Below are positions 11,978 to 26,900 of a stretch of 64,000 nucleotides of DNA, one piece after another (position 1 is the first letter of the stretch; each line of letters opens with the position of its first letter). This stretch comes from Larix kaempferi (Eukaryota > Streptophyta > Pinopsida > Pinales > Pinaceae): positions 21,723,001 to 21,787,000 of the forward strand of contig BSBM01000904.1 in assembly GCA_027924585.1 (NCBI GenBank). The letters are read 5' to 3'. Below the pieces are notes generated by a model. It was not told where the DNA came from. It did no database searches and saw nothing but the letters and a program-made list of their open reading frames with translations. The position numbers and the translations under genes were made by a program.

Positions 11978-14900
11978 GTACTTGGCATTGCCATCTGTAT
12001 TTTTGGCATGAGTATCCTGATTTTGAGTTTCTGTACTATAAAGTAGATGGCTGTGCATATCTGAGGTAGATAGCTATTTCAATATGTCTACAGAACCTGG
12101 ATTAAGGACTAGTTATAATGTGTTAGTACCATGCTCAGTTTAAAATATAAAGAGAATTGTGTTCATTTTAAGCATCAGAAATTGAATTGATTTTTGCACC
12201 TTTCATTATTAGGACTCCAATGGCAGTTGCATGTACTTTATCATGTTCAACTTCACTAGCACATATGGCTTTCATATTATTTTAATTTTTTTCATATATG
12301 CAGCCTCTCTGACGCATCTTGTTAGATGCTTAGGTTTTTTATGTCATTCAGCAATTCTTTGAAGTTTGAACCCAAGATGCTTGAATGCAAATGCATTAAG
12401 ATTAACGATAGAGGTGAAAAGATGTCATCCTGTTATACTACTTAATGTTTAAGTTATGATCTGACGGCTATCCAGGATCAAAATTTCTGCAAGCACTGAA
12501 AAATGAATTGCAAAGACATGCTGAGATCAAGTAGTCAATGAGGATGAGGCAAGCAAGCAGAGAAGACTTTTAACTTAGAATATACAGGATATAATTGCCT
12601 CATATAGGAGATTGGTGCCACACTTTTTGAAATCTTTTATTTATTTGTTGAACTATCCTCTTAAATGTCAAGGGGGTAGGGTGTGATATAATTAAGACTA
12701 TTGTTTTACCTTGGCTGTAGACATCACTACTGACATGATTTAATCATTAGGACTGAGATCCCAAAGCCCACATCTGCAAAATATTTTATCAATCTTTGAA
12801 GGGAGTATGCTGGGATATAACTAGAAATTTATAAATTTCCGGTACTAGCCTCATAATATCAAGGGGGCAAGCTGGGATATATCTAGTACTCGCTAATTTT
12901 AGGTTCACCAGTAACATGATTTAATCATTATGAGTAAGGTGCGATATATATATATATAGATATATATATATAGATATATATATATATATTTTCATTCACA
13001 CATACACACAAACAGGAGTGGTGTCCTTAACTAGGAGTTACTAGTTAGTGCACATCTTTGCAAAATATCTTATCAATATGCCTAACTTCATAAATGATAA
13101 GGGTGTAAGGTAAGATATATCTAGGACTCACTAGCTCTATTATTTTACCTTGGCCATGGACATTACCATTAACGTGATTTAATCATTAGGATGAAGGTCG
13201 TATCTATCTATCTATCTATATATAAACATAGAAGATGGTATTTGTATAGAGGAGATTAATGCTCTCCTTTGCAAAATATTTTTTAATAATTTTCCTAACC
13301 AAACTCATAACTGAAAAAGGTGTAAGGTAAGATATAACTAGGACTCACTAACTCTATTATTTTACCTTGGCCATTGACATGATTTAATCATTAGGATGAA
13401 GGTCCTATCTATCTATATATCTTTATACATAGAAGACGCCGGTGTTTGTATAGAGGAGATTAGTGCCCTTCTTTGCAAAATATTTTAACAATTTGCCTAA
13501 CCAACCCCATAAATGTCAAAGGGATGAGGTGGGATATAACTAAGACTCACTAACTCTATTATTTTACATTGACCAGTGACACACGACTAACATGCTGTAA
13601 TCATTAGGATTAATTTGGGCAGTAATATCCTTTACAAGGACACCATCGGTTGGCGGATGAGAGTTGATATATTTTGGACATCTTTGATTCTATCGATATC
13701 TTTTGGACATCTATTGATATCTTGCAGTATATGGACATGGCTATTTTGAATATCTATGAAAAATGTTCTTTCAATTCAAAATATAGGTATATATTTAAGT
13801 TTTTGCATTTTCCGATTTTCTCCCGATCTGATTCAAACTCTTTGCTCTTTTGCCTCGCCGATTTATTGCTGATTCCGAGTCTGGTAACTTTGGTGTAGAT
13901 AGCAATCTCTACATAAAAATTGAGAATGAAAAGATGATAGTCGTGGAAGTATATGTTGATGACATCATTTTTGGAAGTAATGACGATAGAATGAGTCAGC
14001 AATTTGCCAAAGATACGCAAAAAGAATATGAAATGTCCATGCACAGGGAATTGTTCTTTTTCCTTGGATTACAGATATCTCAATTAAATTATGGTATTTT
14101 CATCTGTCAATCTAAATATGTAAAGGAGATGCTGAAGAAATTCAACATGGAAGATTCCAAGCCAGTTTGTACCCCTATGGTTACAGGGTGCAAATTGAGT
14201 AAAGAAGATGAGGCTAAGGAGGTTGATCAGAGGCTTTATTGATCCATGATCGACAGTCTGCTATATGTAACTGCCTCAAGACCGGATATCATGCAAGCCG
14301 TTGGACTTGTCGCAAGATTTCAGGCAGCACCCAAGGAAACACATGTTCAAGTAGTCAAAAGAATTTTCAGGTATTTGAATTTGAAAGGAACCATAAACCT
14401 TGGCCTATGGTATCCATGAAGCAAAAAGCTAGACTTAGTAGCATACACTGATGCAGACTGGGCAGGAAGTATAGACGGTAGGAGAAGTACTAGTGGAGCT
14501 GCGTTTTTCTCAGGAAATTGCCTTGTGTCGTGGATCAGCAAAAAATAGCCATCAGTTGCATTATCAACAGCAGAAGCTGAATATATTGCAGCAGTTGCTT
14601 GTTGTTCACAAGTGTTATGGATGAAACAGACCTTGAAAGATCTGCAAGTAAATATAGATCAGCCGATACAAATACTATGCAACAACACAAGCACAGTCAG
14701 TATCTCCAAGAATTCTGTTATGCACTGCAAAACTAAACACATTTCATTCAAGTATCATTTTGTGAGAGAGCAAGTAGCTGATAATGTTGTCAAATTAGAA
14801 TATGTTGGTACCAATGAACAAATTGCAGACATATTTACGAAACCTCTTCCACGAAGTACATTTGAATATCTCAGGGAAAAACTGGGTGTGGTTCTCAATC

Positions 14901-17900
14901 CACAACATAATGAGAACCCAAATAAAGAAGCATAAACTCGAAAAGGTGTTAACACTGCGCAGTTGACACGAGAGAAGTTTGCATTAATCACTGTGCAATG
15001 TATGATGTAGTGTTGTGACAGGAACCGGACATGTAGGCATTCCTTCCATATTACAGTTTTTGCTACGAAAAATGGTCAATCACTCCAGAATTATCATATG
15101 ATTTTCTCACCTGCTTTTCATCATAGACTTCAGCCAATAAGAGCATTTAAGTACAATCTGGTTGTTAGTAATGTCTTGTTTAGAATCAGTTGGGGGAATG
15201 ATCACAATGAATGTGGCTTCTTCTGGAAAATACAAAAAAAATGCTTTCACAAAGGCCATTGTGAGACTGTAAATATTTAGCTGTGCAAATCCATAGAAGA
15301 TGGTATTGGAAATATTAATACATGCAGTTGTCAGGGGTGGTCATCCAGCTCTACATACCCTGTCCTACCCTCATATTCTCCTGTGCTACATAAGGTCATC
15401 TAGGTTTCTAAATATCTGAAACTCCTGCCATGGCTGTCTTATTGTACTACCAATATTTAATGGCATTTGCAAAGTTTTATAATTGATTGAAATACATTTA
15501 AGTCTCATGTACTCGCAAATTATTAAAAAGGAATTAGTTTATTTACATATATACTTCCCCTAGGTATTTCATAATTCATCTTTCGTCAAAATTGTGAGAT
15601 GACGCTTTAATGTGTTGCTAAACAGGTGTGTGGCATTGTTTTGAGAACTGAAGTTGAATGGCTTGAGTACACTGTTCAGGAAATTTCCTGATTATATTAT
15701 ATTGGTAGTCAGTTTTTAGGTGCAAGTAGTTTATCTGTGGACATTTTTCTGGTGCCAATTATTTGCTTAACAAACATTATTGATGTAACTTATTTCTATT
15801 GCTGGCTTTGTGATGCCAGGAACTCGCAGGAATAATTAAACTATCTGCATACAATACATTCAGTTTATTTGAATGCCGAAAAGTTGTCACAGGTTCAAAA
15901 TCACTTGATCATGGAAATGGTAAAAATTGACATTCTTTGATTGAAATTAGGGATTGCGATTGGCTTATAACAACAGTTCATACAGTTCACTGAAGTTTTG
16001 CAATGTAGAATTTCATATATAGAGCAATCCTTTACAAAATTTCGGTGCTTGAATTGGTTCTGTATGCAGAAGAATACATAGGTTTGGATGACAACAAATA
16101 TATAGGAGATCTTCTTGCTGAGTTTAAAGCAGCCAAAGACCGTAGCAAGGGCGAAATTTTGCATTGCAAATTGTCTTTCAAGAAGCGGTTGTTTCGGGAG
16201 TCTGATGAAGCAATAACAGAACCGATGTTTGTTCAGTTGTCCTATGTGCAGGTATGCACTTTCTAGTCTGTTATGTAACAACATTCTTTGGCAGTAATTA
16301 CAAGCAGTGTCTGGTACATAATGCCAAAGTCAGTTATTCAAGCATAGTCTGTGACATTCACTTCTTGAAGATTTTATTAAGTAAAGCATAATTCTAACTG
16401 CAGCTGCAACATGACTACATATTGGGGAACTATCCTGTTGGGAGGGATGATGCAGCACAACTGGCTGCTTTACAAATACTTGCTGAAATAGGATTTGTCA
16501 GCAATCCAGAGGCAAGCACGTAAGTTTGGCTTGAATAAATTCTCTCCATCCCAAATGCTGACGCATTTGATATGTTCAGTAACCTTAGCCTTTTTAGCAT
16601 ATGCCTTCTTCTGGTCTTTTTAGTTTTTAACAGGTAGACAGTTTGACAGGTATTTCTTCCAAGTCTTGGGTTGTATTCCTCAAAGTGTGTTTTTTGGAGT
16701 GTAGACTACTAGCGATATTAATTTAAGCTTTACTGAGATGCTGATCAGAAAATCATGCAATTTATAACAGTGACTGGACAACACTTCTAGAAAGATATTT
16801 ACCTAGACAAATTGCTGTTACACGAGCAAAGCGTGACTGGGAGATCGACATTCTTGCCCGCTACCGGTCAATGGTATGGAAAATCAATTGATTGTTGAGT
16901 TTTCTATTTAGATTCAACAAAAATACATAGAAAGATCTAAGAGAGAAGAGTCTGTAGAAATCTCTTTTCTTGGTTTCCAAAATGCCTAGCTTTAAACAGT
17001 GGTATGGATTTGATTTTATGCTATGATAACTTACATGTTGAGGTTCATAATACTTCTTAAAATTTGAGATGGTGCCACTGTTCTTCTTTGTTCTAACCTG
17101 TCATGTCCAATGGGACTTTAACTTTATTGTTGCTACCGTTTATCTGCATTTTGCTTATTTTCTATAGACATGCATATATTCTGATTGGGATTGTGATCTT
17201 TGGTGCTGTTTTATTTCTCTCCAGTACCTGGGATTATTTTTTACTAAGCAGAATTTGGTTGTTTTGTACTTTTTTTTCTTTCCAAAATCTGGAACTCTTA
17301 TTGTGGTCATGTATGTTGAAGTCTTAAGAGTTCGTGTTGTGATCAAAGCCCATCTACAAGTTAATTATCATGACATTTTAAAGTATTTAGAATACAATCG
17401 TATTTAATATAAAATAATATCATAAATTAAAATTTGTCGATTGGGAAGAGAAAATTCTATTTGAGTGCATATAGGTGCAATGGTAGGATACCGAGTCAAG
17501 ATATGTCATGGATTAAACTTCTGCTGTACACTGTGGAATGGTGTATATGGGTGCATCAAACTAGGGTAAAAATTATTGTCATTTACATATGTATCAGTGT
17601 GTTAGTTGCTAGTTACTCTCTCTTGGAATTACAACATTTCATCAAATTTCTGTGTCTTAATTTAAGTTTAGGTAGTGGTATAATAATATAAAAAGTCTTC
17701 TAATGTGACATGTTATTGCAAAGGTTATATGCTTGGTGGGTATGGGCAGAAGTGGGCTTGCATAAAAGTTGTAAAGTTCTAATATGATTAAAAATTGGTT
17801 TGAAATATCAACTTTGTTCATCTGTTAGGAGCATCTGTCCAAGGATGATTCAAGGCAGCAACTTCTTCGTATCCTAAGATCACTTCCTTATGGGAACTCA

Positions 17901-20900
17901 GTCTTTTTCAGTGTTCGAAAAATTGAAGATCCTATAGGACTTTTACCAGGTCGAATAATTTTGGGCATAAATAAATGTGGGGTAAGTTTTAGTTATATAG
18001 CATTTGCTTCATCTTATTTTGGGCGGGGATTATTTGATGGTTTAATGATAAATCATTTCTCTTATGCAATATGCAGGTTCATTTCTTTCGTCCAGTCCCA
18101 AAGGAATATCTACATTCAGCTGAGTTGAGAGATATTATGCAATTTGGTAGCAGTAATACAGCAGTATTTTTCAAAATGAGAGTTGCAGGCACTCTTCACA
18201 TATTTCAGTTTGAAACTAAGCAGGTTTGAATAATGAGAGGTTTTCAGGCAACATTCATTATTTTAAATAAATTGGCATAGCATGTTGTATGATTGTTTTG
18301 AAACTTTTGATGCTCCTAGAATCAGGCTCTTTTAAATTTTTTTTTTTTTTCTGTTCAACATAGTGCACTCTCCAATAACTATTGCAGGGGGAGGAGATAT
18401 GTGTGGCACTTCAGACACACATAAATGATGTGATGTTGAGGCGATACTCGAAGACACGCTCTGTTGCCAATGGTTCTGTGCAGGGGGATTCACCTAAGAA
18501 TATAAAACCTCCTGGGCTTGAAATATATGAAAAGCGTGTACAAGAGATGTCCAAAATCACAGAAGAAACTCAAAGAAAGGTTGATCAGGTAGTTGTATTT
18601 GATTCTCTGTTGTCAATACAACTCTAATTCTTTAGAAAGGAAGATTTCTGTTTTGGTTAAGATTATTTTGCTTTACAGCTTTCGGAAGAGCTTCATGCAA
18701 GGGAAAAAAGGGAGACAGAACTTGTAGAAGAACTGGAAGGCCTGAAAGATTCCTTGCAAGCAGAGAGGCATGCATTATCTGAAGTTGTTCAAGATCGTGA
18801 CAAGTTCCGTGCATTGTTTGCTGAAAAAGAGTCTGCTTTCCAGGTTTTCTGTAGCCTGACTCTTGCTTTTGTACTGAATCTTGGAGAGACTTCATCTTCT
18901 GTAAAGTATTGTGATCGTGCTTATTTTTTCTAGAGCATTGGAATGCGCAAATTTACCTTTCTAATGGTCTTTGTGACCCCTCATTTGTTATAGATGGCGA
19001 TTTCAGATAAGGGTGCCACAGCAAGTCCTGCCAATGACCACAATGGAAATTTAGATTTGGAGAACACTCCTACAAAAGCTTCATGGGCATCATTAAGTAG
19101 AAGGGATAGAGATCTTCCATTCACAGATAAAGGCAGAGGGTCACAAAATCAGAACTTGAATTCACAGGTAACAGACAGTCCAAGTGTATTCTCTATCTAT
19201 TTACTAGTAATCATAACATCACACACGTTAGAGCTCTATGATGCAATTGCGTCTTTATTTCAAACACGGCTTTTAGTGTTTTAAGTTTAATTCTAATTAT
19301 CAGTTTTTGGATATCTTTGCTAATCCTTGTAGGCACAAATTAAGGAACTACGGAATGAATTGAAGACTCAGTCAGATGATCTTCATTCAGCAGAAGAAAT
19401 GTGCAAGAAACTCTCCAACGAAAAGCAATTGCTTGAGCAGAAAGTTAGTCGCCTCGAGAAGAAGAAAACGAATGAGGTAATCTTGTCAGACAAAGCAATT
19501 ATGCTGTTTTTTTTAATACTGTTTTAAGAACAAGTTTATTTTGTTCTTGTCAGGATTTCACAAGTTCATCACCATTCATTATGTAAATTGTTGAGATTAC
19601 TCATCTTGAATTTTGAATTCCCTATATTTTCCTCTTTCACTGGGAACATCTTTTTGTAGGTTTTCTTAAACAAGTATCAGATTTACACTCACATAAACAT
19701 GGACAGAAATACATGGGCATATGAAAGAGAACATTCATGTTAATTAATTTTTCAAAATATGATCAGTGTGAATTCAACTCATCTCAAGTCCTGTACGAGA
19801 TGAAACCCAATGGCAATTAAATGGATAAATACACCAACAACTCCCTTCCTTAATGGCCATTCTACAAAATACATAGGATTGCTTATTGCAAAAAAAACAA
19901 CAACATATCTGGACCAAGCCAGACATTTGCAGCCCACTTCAGAGTATTTTCTTCAGTCAGCAACTGGAAATGGACTGTATCTGCCAAAGTTGATAAAGAC
20001 AAGTTGTTCCATCATCTTACTGTTTGATCATTGAATCACCAGCTGGATTAGACAGCCAATGTTGGCTGAATATTCAGCCTTTCCACCTTCGATGTAGAAC
20101 ATGGCTTGTTCTCTAAACTCACCTACACTGGTTGTTCTACATCAAAATTTTGGCTTCACTGTAGACACTGCTTCTTCACCCTCATTGAGGGTATTCTTCT
20201 CTTCATCATTTTAATGAACATCAGCAAGTAGAGTATAATAAATCTGTTGTTTGCCTTCCCTTGGATGCTGGCCATTTGGTCATGCTTCTTGGCAATTTTC
20301 TAGTGCCTTGTAATAATGTGTGGGACTTTTCTTCTCTCCTTGACCCATCAAACCAGCGCTGTCCTTCTGCCGATTTGAATTATTTTCAGCAATGTCATCA
20401 CTGAAATCTCGCTGCACATCAACCATGGAGCATTGTCCTTTCCCATGGACATCTTTCCATACATCATAGCAGTTTTTTCAACAAACTCTACTCTTCCATA
20501 CCCATAGCAATCATGTCTTGCTGGTTTTGTCAACAACAAAGCATTTATTATTTGTTGAAAACAACAGTTAAGTGTGGGCTATGCTTCATAATACAACTAA
20601 CTGAAACAAGATTAATCTCCAATTCCAGAATGAAGAATACAACTAGGAAGAGAAGCATTTTACCTTTTATGTGGATTTGCAGACTTCCCTTTCTTTCAAC
20701 TCTGTATTCATCTCTTTTATGTCTGATTGTCAGCAAATGATCCTGAAGAGAATCATGCTCTTACATATTTATTGAGGTAACATATTATTTAAGAAGAATA
20801 GCCTACCTTTGTCTGATGATTATTGCATGTTTTTCGGGCACCCACAAATTCTGAATGCATCATCCCATTCATGAACTTCAGGTAGCATCTTCAACAGTCA

Positions 20901-23900
20901 CTGAGAGTTTGATTAGCACCACGGCCACAGCCTCTTGATTTCTCACATCATACTTGGTTTGAGCCACCTCATTTGATGCACTTAACAATTCTTTTCTCAA
21001 TACAATTCTATTGGAGCACCTCTCAAAAACTGCAAGCGTCCTCTGCTTTCAAGTGTTAAAATTTCTTTCCAAATTTTAACCTCCAACTTGATTTGGGATA
21101 AACTAGCCATGCTTCAAGACAACAAACAGATATGAAATTTACCTCATTATTATGAAAGAAGTTTCTAATAATGTTGAAATTTCATCATTATTAGAACTTA
21201 GTATTTGACAACCCTACTGTTGTCCCATCGCTCCGAAATTGTAGATACTTGGAAAAGATCAGACTTGATTTACTTGCAGATCTGAAAGTTCTGTGTTTTC
21301 TGGAGTGAAACAACGTCGTTCCTTCTTGCTGTAAGATGCTGTCCAGCAACAAAACTTTGTAACAGCACTAGTGTGGCCTCTTTCTGCCCACAGTTAACAT
21401 CTTCTGTGCCTGTAATATGCCCTCTTCTGTCACATGCTTTATCTCCTGTAACTGTGTCCACTATATTTCTCCTTTAACCATTTTTCATATATATCTGTGA
21501 CAGGATGCTTTACCCACTTCAACAGTGCTTCTTTTGTAAAAGCACTGTTGAAACCACACCCTAATAATGCAACAGCAACCGTTTCAATTCTGTAACAGCT
21601 GTAACAATGGCCCCTACTGGACCTAAACATGCTACAGACTGATATTTGCACCGAACATGTGTCGGATATCTCCTGACACAGAATTTTGCCCACGACACTC
21701 CACAAAATCAAATAACGGTTTTGGAAATATAGCCAGTCCACTAAAATCTGCACTGAAAAATAATTACTTCGGAAATTTAATAACATCAGACTACTGCACT
21801 TCATGCTGCTACAAGATTCCTTTTTGGAATTTGTGCCAAATTCGGATTATGTAAAATAGTGCAGAATCTGCCTCATTTTCTGTGCTGTTTTTTCTTGAAT
21901 TCTGTGCTGTTGGCGACGAAAGGTGTCACATCAGATAAATGCTGCTCCCTTGCAATTTGTGCAACTGGAATATGCATTGAAATTTATGTCTGTTTGGTAT
22001 CCATACAACCTCAAAGGAGTAATACAAACCTGTGTCTGCACCTTGGGAGTTGTGCCATAGGTTGGTCTGTATATATCTTCCCTCGGGAATTGTTTCATTA
22101 CTGTTACGGATCTCAATGTTTGTGCTGTCTGCACCGCCGTGAAATTCAGGCAAGCCCTAATCTCAAGGTCAGCTATGCCCTTTTCTGCCCAACATTATGT
22201 GAGTAGTCCTTTGGTATGTCACTGATCAATGCCGTGACCAGTCCACAGGTCTTCACCTGCATTCTCCATGGCCCTTCCTCACAGTGGCTCTAATACCATA
22301 TTCGATTTATACAATCACAGCTAAAAATACACAGCTGCATATGAGAGAGAACAAGAGTCTTTTGGGAGTTGAAACACTTTAAGTCACACTGACTTAATTT
22401 GTGCATAATTTATTTCTTATTTATTATGCACGATGACCATTAAATGAATAACTACACCATCATTAAGCTCATGCTATTTTGTATTTAATTAGCAGAATGT
22501 AACAACCACATTTAAGGGGAGTTCTCTTAACAACTTTACACTTCTATATATGAAAGCGAAGAAATATTCTATATGGCTGAAATTGCTTAAGTGATGCCAT
22601 TATGCAGACACAGACTTTGGAAAGGAAGTTTGAACACGAACGTGATGCACTTAGAGCACGAGTAGCTGAATTGGAGAAAACGCTTACCGAGAGGACTCAC
22701 GAATTGAGTGTTGTAGAGTCTACATTAGCAGTGAGGACTTCTGAATTGGATGCAGTTCAAGGCAGCTTAAAGGAACTGGAAGAGTTACGAGAAATGAAAG
22801 AGGTATTATGTAAAGTTAGTTATTGCATATTTTATGTTTAATATAAGGGTTAGTTTTCACAAGTTTTATTCTTTGTATTCACGTAAAAATTGAACTTTAT
22901 GATTATTCAAAGTCTTTGGAGTCAATACTGCTATTGTAGTGTGATCATCTGGATTAGATGCCAAAGGTCTTTTTGTATTTATTTATGAAGTTTATTTAAT
23001 CTTAAAAGTTAATATGGTTGCTTAATTTTGGTGGTTGCTTATTTATAGGACATTGATAGGAAGAATGCACAAACTGCTTCACTTTTGAAGAAACAAGCTG
23101 AACAATTAGCTGAGATGGAAGCTCTTTATAAAGAGGAGCAAGTCCTTAGGAAGCGATACTTCAACATGATGGAAGGTCTGCTTATATGTCTTCTATTTAA
23201 ATTCAATTATTTGTTATGGCCGACTAAAGATATTTGCTAGTGATAATATGTGTTAATTACAAATTGTGTGAAACTATAGTAAATCTCTGCCTACCATGCT
23301 TCCTGTTCCATGTGAATTTGAACTTCAGGTTTTGTCGATGTTTCTTGTTTCCTCAAAGACAAGGATTTGTATTCAAATACTGCGTTGTTATGTTTGCTGC
23401 TGCATGATGCTATTGTAATTTCTTTCAGATATGAAAGGTAAGATCAGAGTTTATTGTCGCTGGCGACCTCTTAGTGAGAAAGAGACACTTGAGAAACAGA
23501 GGAGTGTTATTATCGCACCAGATGAATTTACAGTGGAACACCCATGGAAGGATGATAAGCCAAAGCAACATCAATTTGATCATGTTTTTGATAGTAATGC
23601 CACCCAAGATGAAGTTTTTGAGGATACAAGGGTAAGCAAAGCTAGTTTACTGGTCTCCGAAGTCTGTAAACAAGAAAGCCTAGATTTCTCTTACATGGGA
23701 ACAGTTCTGCATGGTTTCGTAGTTTTGGCTACCAGCTTGTAATTTTATGAAAAACTATTCATGCTATGAAAATTTTGTTTTGAATTATTCTAATGACCTT
23801 TTACATTTTGGCAGTATCTGGTACAATCAGCAGTTGATGGATATAATGTTTGTATATTTGCATATGGGCAAACTGGCTCAGGCAAAACATTCACAGTCTA

Positions 23901-26900
23901 TGGTTCAGATAGAAATCCAGGTCTTACTCCAAGGGCTATTGGGGAACTTTTTAAAATTCTGAGCCGGGACAGTAACAAGTTTTCCTTTTCACTAAAGGTG
24001 TGTTGTATGCTGCCTGCCCTTTTAAAAGTAAATACCCTTTTGTGAAAGGATCAATAGCAGCTGATCCTATTCATTGTACCATTTTTAAAGGCTTATATCA
24101 GGCACTATATAATGGCATGTGCTGCTAAGTTTATGATGAGATCTTGATTCTTCCTAGTTGAAAGTGAAAATGAAATTGTACTAATCTCTACATCTGATCA
24201 AAATACTTGTCATTTGCACAAATAGACAATTTTGGAAGTATGCTGCTTTCACTTGGGGATTGCTAGTTGCAGGACTCGAGAAATAATATAACCAAAGCTA
24301 AACATAAGCAGAAACAATGTCAAAGGAGAAGAGTAAAGAGACAGAAAAGCCAATTAAAGTATATTACTATTGTTGTGTACTTTGCAGAACCTAACTATTA
24401 TGGACCTAGAAAGGAGTTAGTCATCATTGATGACCTATGAGTAATCTAGAACTTGAGAATAATCTTAATATCAATAGTCGTTTGTGGTAGGAAGAAGTTA
24501 TGATTGTGCTCTCTGTTGTATCCTTATTAAGTTATATCTGCCATGTCTATTACTGGTAGTATATGGGGCTTTATGCTTGGAAGGATCTGAGCAAACACTT
24601 GTCTATTACTGGTAATGATCGAGTTTCCTTCGTCAGTTCTAAGTTGATGCGAATGCACTTGAAATTGACTCACATGAAATCTCTACCCATGCAAGATGCA
24701 AAAGCATAAGTGGCCAGGGTAAATAATAGTCTCATTGTCTACATGTTGAAAATGTCTACAATGTCAAGGTTTATGCCAATTTATAGGAGGTAAGATCCAT
24801 AGATGTTAACATAGGTCTTTTATAGATCTTTTATTGGTATCATTAATCAAACCACTGGAGAGGTTAAGAATTAGTACATCAAGGAATAAATTGAAGGTGG
24901 GGTAGTTGTTCAATGGGGATTCCCCATTTTTGGGAGCATGAAGAGGCGTTGGCATACCAGTGTATTGTAAATAGGTTTGTAAGGAGTTGAAAGATACTTT
25001 AGAAGGGCCATGCTCTCCATTTGACGTTTTAGAAGATTGTTTGATACACACAAAAATATCAACATCTTGATTTTTGTTTTCTATTAATGTTTGCATTTAG
25101 AACTAGGATATTCATTTACATTTACAGTATCTGTTGTTTTCTTTTAGAACAAATATTATACTTGGCAAAGTTTGTTCACTTTGTGCATTGAAAGCTTTAT
25201 TCAATCATAATCAAGCTTTGTTGCACCGAGAGGAGTGAGGTGCTCTACAACCCATTATGGGGGAGATGTTGTCACGTAAGGTAACGTACGTAACATAATG
25301 CTACATTACCAAAAATAAAAAAAATAGTTAAAAAAATACATGTCAGCTCATAAAATAAAAAATTACGAGAAGTAATTTAAAAAATCCATGTCGGCCTAAA
25401 AAATAAAAAATTAAAACTTAAACCTGAATCTTTCAAGCAAGAGAGGGATTAAATTTCTTGAGTTTAAGATTTAAAAAAATTACACCTCAAGAAATTGGAT
25501 CCCTCTCGGTGCTTGATAGATCTGGGTTTAAGATGGATCTATTCTGGTACATTATCTCATGCTATACTGTTTATAGCTTGTTTCTTTCTATCATTTAATG
25601 TACTATAATTCAAGATTAGGTTTCAGTTGCATCTTGAGGTTATTAGTGAAAATTAGAGGTTGGATCTTAGTGGCATCTGGGATTAATCAACATCAAATGA
25701 GCATCAAGGAATCAATTCCATTAGGGAGAGTTAGATTAGGTTAGGGAAATTAGTTTTTTCAATACTTTTTTAATGTTTTTTATAAAAAGAATTATGGGGT
25801 TTCCTACAGCTCACATTTTCAGGAGCTCCCTAATGGAATTGACTCCTTGATGCTAACACGTGCCCCACACACTGGTGAAACATTTCACAGTGACTTTTGT
25901 TGTGTTTTGCAAAACAGGGGCGTGGCAAAACGTTACAAAATTTTGACCCCTCAGAAATGACAAACATTGCAACCCCATAAATGTCTAGAACTATGGTCAA
26001 AGAGGGACAAAGACATGAAAAAAAACAAAAAACAAAATCGCATTCTCTTAAGCTTTTCCAGCAATTTCTGCCAGCTCTCCCTAACAAAATACACATAATT
26101 TTGAGCATACACAGCTAGGGTTTCCAGCATTCAGTGAGGGCAAATGAAGTATCTGTGGGTGTTCAAATCATCACACATTTGGCACACACAGCAGTCCAAC
26201 AGCGGTCCAACAACACTTCAACAAGAGGCAGTTTCACTCATTTAGAGGTTGATAACTTCTATCTTCTCCAAGTTCTCAGCACACCCCAAACCCCCAATTT
26301 TTTTGAGGTAAAATATTTCAGCAATTATTTTAGAATTATTTATTGCTGATTTTTTCTATAAAACCCTAGAGCTAATCCAAAAAATGTTGAAAAACCAAAA
26401 TGTCAAGTGAGAAAATTTGCTTGGAACTATTGTGAGAAGATATTACTTCTGGGAAAGAGTTGTATTGGAGCATAAACTATTTTAAATACCATGCTGATAT
26501 AGTTGGCCATGATGCAGTCGCTTCCCATCAACCACTCAAGATGTTAGACACTAAGCAAACTTGGGCTTGGATGTCTGTAATGAGGCTAACAAGGTAATGA
26601 ACATAATTAATATAAATAATAAATATAATTAAACCAAGTCCCAAAATTGTGTCCATTTATACTTGTGACTATTCAATGGTATTATAACATCATTAGTAGT
26701 TGTATCAGTCAACACATTCATTATTAATTTATTATCAATTATATTTTCCAATATAAAAAATACACATTTTTGTGATTTTTTTTCCATTTATATCAAATTG
26801 TTCTATGCTCATACAATGTACAATAGAAGGATAAGTCCAAAGTATCACGTGTACAAAATATCTCATATAGAATGAGTCCAAAAGCAATCCAAATCGAAAC

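Larger units (their letters stand above)
11978..15819 (+). other. KCBP intron 1: tandem array and copia relic
   Basis: A 3.8-kb intron with GT-AG ends. It contains the tandem repeat array 12600-13615 and the copia relic 13850-14935. The stretches 11978-12600 and 14936-15819 hold nothing recognised; the latter may include the decayed 3' end of the copia element. Confidence 0.7.
19477..22607 (+). other. KCBP intron 11, nearly all transposon
   Basis: The intron is 3.1 kb, but about 2.8 kb of it is the copia element at about 19670-22505. Without the element the intron would be about 300 bp, close to the size of the neighbouring small introns. Confidence 0.7.

Noticed and set aside
12600-13615. 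A CRISPR-like array
   Set aside because: Units are long, degenerate and vary in length, without short identical repeats or unique spacers; the setting is a plant intron.
24806-25096. A 96-codon minus-strand frame in intron 15
   Set aside because: No recognisable motif, antisense within an intron, and no second piece of evidence.
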